The position numbers and the translations under genes were made by a program. The notes under the pieces were generated by a model, which was not told where the DNA came from, did no database searches, and was given only the letters and a program-made list of their open reading frames with translations. From Candidatus Cloacimonetes bacterium HGW-Cloacimonetes-2 (GTDB taxonomy: Bacteria; Cloacimonadota; Cloacimonadia; Cloacimonadales; Cloacimonadaceae): DNA of 64,000 nt. Position 1 is the first letter of the stretch; each line of letters starts with the position of its first letter. Location of the stretch: NCBI GenBank assembly GCA_002842035.1, contig PHBP01000004.1, forward strand, positions 186,001-250,000, in the 5' to 3' direction. Shown one piece after another: positions 56,000-63,653 of the stretch.

Positions 56000-56848
56000 A
56001 TGAAGAAGATAGCTATTATCCTTGCACTCTTGGTCTTACAAGCCGCTTTCCTGGCTGCTGATCCCTTTGAAGATTTCCAGCCCTCTGCCCGTGCCCGCGC
56101 CCTTGGCGGAGCCTTTACAGGTATTGCCGATGATGTCAACGCGCTCTATTTCAATCCATCCGGTCTGGCTCAGACTCATTACGGCGTAAGCATAGGCTTT
56201 GCCAACCTGCAGGGACAGGAATTCAGCGAATTCAAGACCGCAGCAGTCGGCATTGCCCTGCCCAAGAATCTCGGCACCATCGCTTTGGGCGGCAGACTCT
56301 TTGACGTCAATTTTGAAGATGTCTCCCTGATGTCGGAGCAAACCTGGTCGATCGGCCATGGCTTTACTCTGCTTAGTGATATCCATTCCCAGCTCTACTT
56401 TGGCTACAGCGGCTCGCTCTACCGCCTCAGCTATGAGGATGAAGATGCCCAAAATGCCTTTGGCGTCGATCTCGGCGTTACTGCCATCCTGCATCAGCGC
56501 ACCCGCCTGGGCTTTGGAGTCCAAAATATCAATAATCCCAAAATGGGTGATAACAACCAGATCGATCTGCCCCGCAAGCTCGCAATGGGCATCTCTTATA
56601 TCCCATACGATGGCGTAACAACCACCATCGAGATGCGCAAGGACTTTGCCGAGGAGACCGAATTTATGGCAGGTGTGGAAGCCCGTATCTTTGAACCTTT
56701 TACCATCCGTGCAGGCGTGCATCAAAATCCCGCCACCTGGAATGCCGGAGCCGGATTTAATATCCGCGGCATCACCATCGATTATGCCTTTAGTTCTCAT
56801 GCTGTCCTGGACGGCACCCATTACTTTAACTTAGGTTATAAATTCTGA
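56000..56848 (+). CDS. PorV/PorQ-like outer-membrane beta-barrel protein
   Basis: A 282-residue protein with a signal peptide (IAIILALLVLQAAFLAAD) and the family opening ARARALGGAFTGIADDVNALYFNPSGLAQ, followed by alternating beta-barrel strands and a C-terminal aromatic (LGYKF). This family includes PorV, the shuttle protein of type IX secretion. ATG at 56000 has GAGGGAG upstream. It lies 11 bases after a secreted protein gene, so it could serve that protein's export. Confidence 0.82.
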   Translation: MKKIAIILALLVLQAAFLAADPFEDFQPSARARALGGAFTGIADDVNALYFNPSGLAQTHYGVSIGFANLQGQEFSEFKTAAVGIALPKNLGTIALGGRLFDVNFEDVSLMSEQTWSIGHGFTLLSDIHSQLYFGYSGSLYRLSYEDEDAQNAFGVDLGVTAILHQRTRLGFGVQNINNPKMGDNNQIDLPRKLAMGISYIPYDGVTTTIEMRKDFAEETEFMAGVEARIFEPFTIRAGVHQNPATWNAGAGFNIRGITIDYAFSSHAVLDGTHYFNLGYKF

Positions 56849-56859
56849 TAGGAGTTATA

Positions 56860-57144
56860 ATGGCAGCACTTGGATTCAAGAAGTTCATCCCTGCTTTCAT
56901 ACCTCTGGCCTTTGAGCTCTTGCGCCAGGTAAAACGCAACAACCACCACGATAGCAATATCCGCAAGACGGATAAAACCGCCGAGAAGATCGCGACTGTG
57001 GAGCACCTCCTGGTCCGCCTGGAAAAGAAAGTGCAAGCCAACCGGGAAGTCTATTCCAAGACTGCCACCCGCATCTACATCTGGATGGCAGGAAATTCCA
57101 TCCTCTTGATCCTGATCGGACTAAAAGTCTTTAATCTGATCTGA
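56860..57144 (+). CDS. Small membrane protein of unknown function
   Basis: A 94-residue protein with a basic N-terminal region, a short coiled-coil-like middle (KIATVEHLLVRLEKKVQAN) and one C-terminal membrane helix (MAGNSILLILIGLKVFNLI). No family recognised. The ATG has AGGAG seven bases upstream, and a terminator follows, marking the end of the operon. Confidence 0.65.
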   Translation: MAALGFKKFIPAFIPLAFELLRQVKRNNHHDSNIRKTDKTAEKIATVEHLLVRLEKKVQANREVYSKTATRIYIWMAGNSILLILIGLKVFNLI

Positions 57145-57164
57145 TCTATCCCCTTTCCACTTAC

Positions 57165-57197
57165 GCCGGAGCCTCCCCAGGTTCCGGCTTTTTTTTC
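57165..57197 (+). terminator. Rho-independent terminator closing the lspA-to-57144 operon
   Basis: GCCGGAGCC at 57165-57173 pairs (one G-T) with GGTTCCGGC at 57180-57188, followed by at least eight T residues. Confidence 0.88.
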
Positions 57198-57497
57198 ACT
57201 CTATACACTGATTCAAAGATCATAAAATACAAGACTCACTACTCTATGGGGGACAGATTTGGGATTTTCGGACAGATCTGGGGGATTTTTTTGGGGAGCA
57301 TTCATAAGCATCTGAATCCAATGGAGATCAAATCTGTGTATCGTTTTATGAGCCCATAGAAAATAATTGACAAGATTTCAAGAGGATATTTTTTAGAGAC
57401 TGTCAGATTTTATGTAAGCTGGTGCTGCTGCGGAGGCACTCTATCGGTGGTTTGACATTGATCGGAGTCATACTACAGCTCACCAAAAGGGGTGAAT
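57198..57497 (+). promoter_or_regulatory. Upstream region of the cas operon
   Basis: About 300 bases without a gene; no trace of cas3 was found. Two near-direct repeats GGACAGATTTGGG and GGACAGATCTGGGG lie at about 57250-57285. TTGACA at 57367-57372 could be a -35 element, although no good -10 follows at normal spacing. AAGGGG precedes the cas8e start. Confidence 0.35.
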
Positions 57498-58853
57498 ATG
57501 ATGTACAACCTGTTGGAACAGCCGTGGCTTTCCGTAATATATAACAACGGTGTCGCGGCAAGAATCAGCCTCATTGAGGCACTAAGCAAGGCTCATCAAT
57601 TACAAATTGCCTACCCTAATCCTATGGATAGGATTGCTGTCTTCAGGTTTATTCTGGCAATGAGCCTTTGGTGTAAACAAAAGACCGGAGACCCAATCAA
57701 AGACAGAATACCTCCACGCTGGTTTTCGTACCTTGCAGACCAGAAGCCTATGTTTGAACTATATGGGGACGACAAGAGGTTCATGCAAAGCAGAGGATTG
57801 ATACGCCTTAGGCCGGTTACAGAGCTATTCCACGAAGTACCAACCGGTAACAATGCATGGCACTTCCACCACAGCCGCGACTATGGCGATGGTGTGTGCC
57901 TTCACTGTATCGTAAATGGTATTCTTAGGCTACCAGTATTTTCTGTGAGTGGATTGCCGGATCTCAAATCTGGTATTAATGGCAGTCCCCCAATCTATTG
58001 CGTAAACTGGCCGGATAATCTCCTTGAAGCCCTTATACAAAACTGGCCATCCGAAGCCAATCTCGGTGCGCCAAACTGGGTCTATCAATATCAGTTCTCC
58101 CCTAGCGATTCAGTCCCACTGCTTGCAGGATTAACTGTACCGGCTCGGCTGCTATTCTTGAATGACCCCGTTGAAAGCAAAGAAGCCTGCTCCGCTTGTG
58201 GAGAGAAGCCGGGCCATCTGGTCTATTCTTGTCTGTATGAGTCTGCTGGCATTCTGGAAAATCAGAGCTGGAAAGATCCTTTTGCAGTCTATAAAGATGA
58301 CAGAGCTTTAAAGGCGTCAAACATTGTTGGAACTGGAAAGCTCGCATTTGACATGCGATATAGAGGGCTGCTGAGTACTATACTAAAGGATATGAGCTTC
58401 GAGCAATCCAGATCAATCCTGATAGTGGGCTTTGCTGTTGATAAAGCCAAATATGTGGACATCTGGGAAAAGACACTGCAAATTGAACCGCTAGCTATTA
58501 ACCCTGAGATTCTCGAGATACTCGAACATTGGAATGACTCAGTGAAGTTTACACTCAATCACAAATCCTTGAATAGGTTCAAGAATTTTAAAGCGAGTCT
58601 GGCATCTGATTTAGGACCTCAGACTGAAGCTATTTTCTATAAGAAGCTCAAAGCAGCTCTGCGCAGCAATGGGCTTGTCTGGGATGATCTATCCGATTCA
58701 AACCAGCTAGCTACACGCATCATATCCAAAGCTATGCTGCCGGGAATAAGCTCCAAACTCAGTCACGAGAGGTTTTTCATTAGGTCATCCATTCCAAAAG
58801 TACAGCAATCCAAGCAGAAGAAAGGAGGAAATGCTGATGAGCAGCAATCTTAG
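57498..58853 (+). CDS. cas8e: Type I-E CRISPR Cascade large subunit Cas8e (Cse1/CasA)
   Basis: A protein of about 451 residues that recognises the PAM and starts R-loop formation in type I-E. It begins MMYNLLEQPWLSVIYNNG and has RPVTELFHEVPTGNNAWHFHH (as in Cse1) and two CxxC pairs, CLHC and CSAC, at the usual zinc-binding positions. It is slightly shorter than the E. coli protein (about 500). ATG at 57498 or 57501 is preceded by AAGGGG; a GTG at 57492 is also in frame. It opens the operon; in most I-E loci cas3 would lie directly before it, but here there is only intergenic sequence. Confidence 0.92.
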   Translation: MMYNLLEQPWLSVIYNNGVAARISLIEALSKAHQLQIAYPNPMDRIAVFRFILAMSLWCKQKTGDPIKDRIPPRWFSYLADQKPMFELYGDDKRFMQSRGLIRLRPVTELFHEVPTGNNAWHFHHSRDYGDGVCLHCIVNGILRLPVFSVSGLPDLKSGINGSPPIYCVNWPDNLLEALIQNWPSEANLGAPNWVYQYQFSPSDSVPLLAGLTVPARLLFLNDPVESKEACSACGEKPGHLVYSCLYESAGILENQSWKDPFAVYKDDRALKASNIVGTGKLAFDMRYRGLLSTILKDMSFEQSRSILIVGFAVDKAKYVDIWEKTLQIEPLAINPEILEILEHWNDSVKFTLNHKSLNRFKNFKASLASDLGPQTEAIFYKKLKAALRSNGLVWDDLSDSNQLATRIISKAMLPGISSKLSHERFFIRSSIPKVQQSKQKKGGNADEQQS

Positions 58854-59349
58854 TAATGAATACATCCAACGGCTAACTATGCTAAAAGACGGCGAATTAT
58901 CTGTATTACGCAATCTTCAATATAAACAGCTGGATACTGGGCTTAGTGGATTCGACCTTTTTACTGCCCTTTGGTGGCCGCTACGAGAAAAAGGAAAACA
59001 TGCTCCGCGTAGAGAGGCTGCCTGGCTCATCGCAAAATTGTATGCAGCACGGAAAATGCAGCATAAATCCGATCAAAAACTGTCCATCTTGCTGGGTATG
59101 ATCTATCACAAGCTAATCCACAAAGACCAGAGAAAGGCAGATCAGGTACGAGCACTGAACGACAAACTGCTTAGCTTGCCTATCTACGCAATAGAACCTA
59201 CTCTGAACCAGTGTCTTGATCTCATCAAGAGAGAATTTGATGCTCTGGATTGGGTCAGGCTCTTGGATACAATATCTGCATGGGAATTGCCCAGTATTAG
59301 AGAACGCTGGGCTCAAGAATTCAACCAACAATATTACAAAAACTCGTGA
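58837..59349 (+). CDS. cse2: Type I-E Cascade small subunit Cse2 (Cas11e/CasB)
   Basis: A 170-residue, largely helical subunit that stabilises the displaced DNA strand; two copies line the belly of Cascade. Recognisable segments are FDLFTALWWPLREKGKHAPRREAAWLIAKLYA and the C-terminal WVRLLDTISAWE. The ATG at 58837 has AGGAGG eight bases upstream; an ATG at 58831 is too close to that site. The start overlaps the end of cas8e by 17 bases. Confidence 0.9.
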   Translation: MSSNLSNEYIQRLTMLKDGELSVLRNLQYKQLDTGLSGFDLFTALWWPLREKGKHAPRREAAWLIAKLYAARKMQHKSDQKLSILLGMIYHKLIHKDQRKADQVRALNDKLLSLPIYAIEPTLNQCLDLIKREFDALDWVRLLDTISAWELPSIRERWAQEFNQQYYKNS

Positions 59350-59359
59350 GGTAAGAGAA

Positions 59360-60478
59360 ATGAAAAGAACCCTTATTGAAATCCACATGATCCAAAACCA
59401 CTGCCCTTCAAACCTGAATCGTGATGATTTGGGCGCACCGAAAACTTGTTACTTCGGTGGAGTCCTGCGCTCCCGCATCTCCAGCCAATGTATCAAACGT
59501 AGCATCCGCACTTCTGATGATTTCGCTGATCTTCTTGGTGGAATCCGTACCAGACGTTTGGCAGAACAGATACAGGGGCAGCTCCAAGGCAGGGATATCA
59601 TCAAAAGAGCCAAAGATGTTCTTGCCAAATGCGGCATCAAATCAGGAGCCAAGAGCGCATCATCCGATATGTTGGTCTATACCACTAAGAATGCTATCAA
59701 AGCAATGGCAGATCTACTCAAGGATGATACGCTGAGTATTGACGATCTCAAAGAACAATTCGCAGGCTTGATCGAAAAAGATGTAAAGGTCCCAGATATG
59801 GCTCTTTGCGGAAGAATGCTCGAAACCGGAGAAATCAAGAACACTACGGTCGAGGCTGCTCTCCAAACTGCTCATGCCATCTCAACCCATGAAGCTATTC
59901 CTGAGGTTGATTATTATGTGGCTGTTGATGATATCAAAGGTGAAGACGCTGGGGCAGGATATCTGGATGAAGCAATCTACTCCTCGTCATGCTTCTATAA
60001 GTACTTCAGCATCGATCTTGAGCAGCTAGTTCACAATCTTGGCGGAGATGAGAAATTGGCTGCAAAAACTATCGGAGCTTTCATTTACGCATCAGCCCGC
60101 ACTAATCCCAGCGGTAAGCAAAATAGCTATGGAGCTCATAACTATCCCGAGGGGATTTTGGTTGAAATCAAGGATCGCCCATTTAACTATGCCAATGCCT
60201 TCGTCAAACCAGTAAGCCCAGTCAAAGACTCTGATCTCGTCACTCAAAGCATCGGACAACTTGCCAATTATATAAATGATGTCAATGTAGGCTATGGCTC
60301 AGTCGAGACTAAGCAATTGTGGTTTTCTCCGAATGGTAGGCACCCGCTTCAAACAGCCAAAGGTGATCAGCTAGGTGAGCTCGTAATCACGCTTGATGAT
60401 CTGGTAGAGAAGGTAGTCGGAATGACAGGTCACAATTGGCAGGATGTCCAAAACATCAAGGTAATCGAGGAGGCCTGA
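59360..60478 (+). CDS. cas7e: Type I-E Cascade backbone subunit Cas7e (Cse4/CasC)
   Basis: A 372-residue RAMP protein that forms the six-copy backbone along the crRNA spacer. It opens MKRTLIEIHMIQNHCPSNLNRDD and contains FGGVLRSRISSQCIKRSIR (the SSQ-KR segment typical of CasC) and FIYASARTNPSGKQNSYGAHN. Length is close to the family norm (about 360). GAGGTAAGAG precedes the ATG; the longer open frame to 59216 lies inside cse2. Confidence 0.95.
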   Translation: MKRTLIEIHMIQNHCPSNLNRDDLGAPKTCYFGGVLRSRISSQCIKRSIRTSDDFADLLGGIRTRRLAEQIQGQLQGRDIIKRAKDVLAKCGIKSGAKSASSDMLVYTTKNAIKAMADLLKDDTLSIDDLKEQFAGLIEKDVKVPDMALCGRMLETGEIKNTTVEAALQTAHAISTHEAIPEVDYYVAVDDIKGEDAGAGYLDEAIYSSSCFYKYFSIDLEQLVHNLGGDEKLAAKTIGAFIYASARTNPSGKQNSYGAHNYPEGILVEIKDRPFNYANAFVKPVSPVKDSDLVTQSIGQLANYINDVNVGYGSVETKQLWFSPNGRHPLQTAKGDQLGELVITLDDLVEKVVGMTGHNWQDVQNIKVIEEA

Positions 60479-60479
60479 T

Positions 60480-61631
60480 ATGGCCGCCAACACAATATTC
60501 CTCAGACTTGAAGGTCCACTCCAATCCTGGGGTGCTAGTAGCTCACGTCTTTCTGTCAGGCGAACCGATAATTTCCCGGGAAAGTCTGCTGTGGCAGGTT
60601 TGATTTGTTCCGCTTTGGGAGTGAGCAGAGAGGCAGCCTCGGATCTTTGGCTCCCCGAAATAGCAAGCCTGGCAATGGGGGTTCGCATCGATAGACCCGG
60701 GGTCAGGTGGTGGGATTATCATACAGTGGGGGCCGGGATGAGAGTCCCAATAGCTGATTATGATGCCGATAAATTAAATCCAGATAAGGGATTTATCACA
60801 GAATCTGAAGCCAGAGAGAATATCAAGGCAAAACCCGGAGCTGTGCTCTCCCGAAGAGAATATCTTTGTGATGCAAGTTTCTTGGTAGCTTTACAAGGAG
60901 CACCCGACAGGCTGGATTTGATCTGGAGAGCTCTCCTGGAACCTCATTGGCAGCTCTTTCTCGGCAGAAAATCCTGCAGCCCCTCCAGACCAATCACCGA
61001 ACATTCTCCGGGTGAGTATCCAAATCTCCTCACAGCTCTTTCATCTGTGCCATTGAGTACACCTGCTGTATATGAACTCCCAGATGAGGTGGAATGCTGG
61101 ATTGATTGGCAAGATAGGCAATCAACCGCCCCAAGCTCTGCAGAGATAGTGTATGATGTAGCAAAGAGCTTTGCTCCTCATTCATATCTTCCGCGTTTTA
61201 TCGTACCCTACATGATAGCTGTCGAAAGCTTGAAAACTGATCATCGTGGATATTCTATTGCCCGGTGGGCTCCTAAGCGATCCTCAGCGGCTTACGATAG
61301 TACGCAGTGGAAGATTATAAGAGCTCACAGATTGATCTTGGACAACAAATCCTGTATCCTCTGCAAATCACCTGCCACAACAGTGCAACATATCAGTTAT
61401 GCCAATGCCGGAGGCAATGAGAAACCTGAAGAACTTGCCTCTCTATGCCGGCTATGTCATGATGCTGCTACTATGCTGGAGTATGGTGCAGGGATGGGTA
61501 TCAACCGCATCGATCCGAGTGATCCAAAGTGGAGGCAGAAACTCCTCGAAAAACGTGCTGAGATTGTTCGCTTCCGTTCTGGAATGAAACGCAGTATTAT
61601 AATGGGAATGAAACCTGATGAGGAGGACTAA
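60480..61631 (+). CDS. cas5e: Cas5e fused to a C-terminal HNH nuclease domain
   Basis: A 383-residue protein; ordinary Cas5e (CasD) is about 225. Residues 1-240 are Cas5e: FLRLEGPLQSWGASSS, RRTDNFPGKSAVAGLICSALG and VLSRREYLCDASFLVAL; this part caps the 5' handle of the crRNA. After a linker (about 240-280), residues 280-370 form an HNH nuclease: CILC (C292, C295), a candidate catalytic His304 in TVQHISY, GGNEKPEELASLCRLCHDA with C323, C326 and His327. The four Cys would hold a structural zinc. The domain would place a DNA nuclease on Cascade itself. No frameshift is needed, and cas6e overlaps the stop by one base. The only alternative is a chance readthrough fusion, which the intact motif argues against. 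Confidence 0.93.
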   Translation: MAANTIFLRLEGPLQSWGASSSRLSVRRTDNFPGKSAVAGLICSALGVSREAASDLWLPEIASLAMGVRIDRPGVRWWDYHTVGAGMRVPIADYDADKLNPDKGFITESEARENIKAKPGAVLSRREYLCDASFLVALQGAPDRLDLIWRALLEPHWQLFLGRKSCSPSRPITEHSPGEYPNLLTALSSVPLSTPAVYELPDEVECWIDWQDRQSTAPSSAEIVYDVAKSFAPHSYLPRFIVPYMIAVESLKTDHRGYSIARWAPKRSSAAYDSTQWKIIRAHRLILDNKSCILCKSPATTVQHISYANAGGNEKPEELASLCRLCHDAATMLEYGAGMGINRIDPSDPKWRQKLLEKRAEIVRFRSGMKRSIIMGMKPDEED

Positions 61632-62407
61632 TGTACTTATCCCAATTGCTCGTTGACACCGGTGGCAATCCGGATCGTCCCAGACCCGGAAGGATGTGGA
61701 TAGGCAACGCCTACAATATACATCGCAGGCTGTCAATGGCCTTCCCTCGATATGAAACACTGCTAAATGATCCAGACAGCCTGAAGCCTTTCAATCCTGC
61801 GATGTTGGAAGATCGTCCATTTCTCTTCAGGCTTGATAACAACGTTAGTGATGATGGACAAAGAGCCATAATCATAGTGCAATCTTCTCTAAAGCCAAAT
61901 TGGGATTGGTGCTTCCACAACGCACCGGATTTTCTGGCAGCTCCCCCCCAGATGAAAAATTACGATCCTGATTATCAATCAGGAGAGACCCTGCGCTATA
62001 GAATCAAGCTCAATCCCACAATAAAAAGTAGCAGCCAAAAAAGCATAAATGCCATAACTGGTGAAGCTGGAAAAAATAGCAAGAGATTAGCTCTTACCTG
62101 GGATAAGGATTCCGATCCGGAGACAGCAATCAACATCTGGTTTGCCAAAAAAGCCGAATCTTCCGGTTTTAAGCTTATCCAAAGCAAGCTGATCCAATTA
62201 TCCTGGGTTTATGGCAGTAAGATGAAAGCTGCTGATGAGCAGAATGAAGCAGGAAAAGTCCAACACCACAAAATGAAATTCCGCTCTGCTCTCTTGGAGG
62301 GCATTCTCGAAGTCACAGATCCATCCTCTTTTAACAGGTGCATCTGTGATGGCATCGGCAGTGCCAAGAGCATGGGCTTTGGTCTCCTTACGGTATTGAG
62401 GTTATGA
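61631..62407 (+). CDS. cas6e: Type I-E crRNA endoribonuclease Cas6e (Cse3/CasE)
   Basis: A 258-residue RAMP ribonuclease that cuts the repeat hairpin and stays bound to the crRNA 3' end. The likely catalytic His is H31 in YNIHRRLSMAFP (equivalent to the conserved His of CasE), and the glycine-rich GIGSAKSMGFGLLTVL is at the C-terminus. It is longer than E. coli CasE (199), with extra sequence in the middle (about 110-175). ATG overlaps the cas5e stop by one base (TAATG). Confidence 0.93.
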   Translation: MYLSQLLVDTGGNPDRPRPGRMWIGNAYNIHRRLSMAFPRYETLLNDPDSLKPFNPAMLEDRPFLFRLDNNVSDDGQRAIIIVQSSLKPNWDWCFHNAPDFLAAPPQMKNYDPDYQSGETLRYRIKLNPTIKSSSQKSINAITGEAGKNSKRLALTWDKDSDPETAINIWFAKKAESSGFKLIQSKLIQLSWVYGSKMKAADEQNEAGKVQHHKMKFRSALLEGILEVTDPSSFNRCICDGIGSAKSMGFGLLTVLRL

Positions 62408-62408
62408 T

Positions 62409-63368
62409 ATGGCTTATGGAAACTTACATAAACTCCCCAAGATCAGCGATCGCCTTAGCTATCTCTATATTGAACACGCCAGAATAGATAAAGAAGATCA
62501 GGCAATTGCTATCAATAGCGACTTTGGCGGTACTCCTGTGCCCTGTGCCGGACTCGCTTTGTTGATGTTAGGACCTGGTGTATCAATCACGCATGCTGCG
62601 ATTACTACCCTGGCAGAATGTGGATGCTTGGTTGCCTGGGTCGGTGAATTTGGTGTTCGATTCTATGCTGCCGGTACTGGAACTACCAGATCAGCCAATA
62701 ATATTATGAAGCAAGCCAAGTATTGGACGGATGAAAGAATGCATATGAAAGTAGTACGGATGATGTATGAAATGAGATTTCCCGATAGACTCGATCCCAA
62801 TCTGAGCCTGCAGCAGATCCGTGGCAAAGAAGGTGTAAGAGTCAGGGATACCTATGCACGTCTGTCATCTCAGTACGGCGTCAAAATGGAGAAAAGGGAG
62901 TATGACAGACAAGCTTGGAAAAATGCCGATCCTATTAACAAAGCTCTGTCTGTAGCCAATTCCTGCTTGTACGGAATTTGTCATGCTGCAATTGTTGCGG
63001 CTGGTTACTCCCCGGCGTTGGGATTTGTCCATATAGGTAAACAGCTCTCCTTTGTCTATGATGTTGCTGATCTCTACAAGATGGAAACAACTGTCCCAGC
63101 CGCTTTCAAGACCGTTGCAGCCGGAGAGGCGGATTTGGAAAGAAGATGCAGAACTGCCTGCAGAGATGAATTTCACCAAACCAATATCCTCAAGAAGATC
63201 GTCTCAGATATTCATAAACTATTTGATCAGGATCTCTCAGAATTTGATGAAGTAGATGACTATGCTGTGGATCAATCAGCTCCGGGCTATCTCTGGAACC
63301 CACAGGGCGAAAGCTCCGCTGGTGGTATTATGTATGCTGGTACAGATCAGGAGGACAAAAAATGGTAG
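62409..63368 (+). CDS. cas1e: Type I-E CRISPR integrase Cas1e
   Basis: A 319-residue integrase that inserts new spacers together with Cas2. The metal-binding residues are Glu in IRGKEGVRVRDTYARL, His in LGFVHIGKQLSF and Asp in VYDVADLYK. The N-terminus LPKISDRLSYLYIEHARI is typical of Cas1e. The C-terminal tail is slightly longer than in E. coli. It follows cas6e by one base and overlaps cas2e by seven bases. Confidence 0.96.
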   Translation: MAYGNLHKLPKISDRLSYLYIEHARIDKEDQAIAINSDFGGTPVPCAGLALLMLGPGVSITHAAITTLAECGCLVAWVGEFGVRFYAAGTGTTRSANNIMKQAKYWTDERMHMKVVRMMYEMRFPDRLDPNLSLQQIRGKEGVRVRDTYARLSSQYGVKMEKREYDRQAWKNADPINKALSVANSCLYGICHAAIVAAGYSPALGFVHIGKQLSFVYDVADLYKMETTVPAAFKTVAAGEADLERRCRTACRDEFHQTNILKKIVSDIHKLFDQDLSEFDEVDDYAVDQSAPGYLWNPQGESSAGGIMYAGTDQEDKKW

Positions 63369-63643
63369 CTATTGTAATGGAAAGTGTTCCGATCGGTCTC
63401 AGAGGTGAACTCACTCGCTGGATGCTTGAGCTCAAGAGCGGTGTCTTTCTGGGAACTCTTTCCGCAAGAGTAAGAGAACAACTCTGGGCAAAGATCTGCG
63501 CAGAATCGAGAGGAGGTCCATGCATAATTGTATGGTCAGCACAGTGCGAACAGGGGTTCAAAATGCAATTCTGGGGTGCTCCCTCCAGAGTACCCACAAA
63601 TTGGGAGGGACTTCAGCTACTTACAAAGCCCTCAAAACCTTAA
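63362..63643 (+). CDS. cas2e: Type I-E CRISPR adaptation protein Cas2e
   Basis: A 93-residue protein forming the Cas1-Cas2 capture complex. The opening MVAIVMESVPIGLRGELTRWMLELKSGVFLG and PCIIVWSAQCEQGFKMQFWG match the Cas2e family (94 residues in E. coli). The stop codon lies 10 bases before the first repeat of the array. Confidence 0.96.
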   Translation: MVAIVMESVPIGLRGELTRWMLELKSGVFLGTLSARVREQLWAKICAESRGGPCIIVWSAQCEQGFKMQFWGAPSRVPTNWEGLQLLTKPSKP

Positions 63644-63653
63644 CTGATCAAGT

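Noticed and set aside
57198-57497. A cas3 remnant before cas8e.
   Set aside because: No helicase or HD motif is readable in any frame of this short gap.
60480-61631. HNH tail as a separate inserted homing endonuclease or intron product.
   Set aside because: The frame is continuous with Cas5e, there is no second start or ribosome site, the downstream gene overlaps the stop by one base, and the Cas5 part is complete, so a true fusion fits better.
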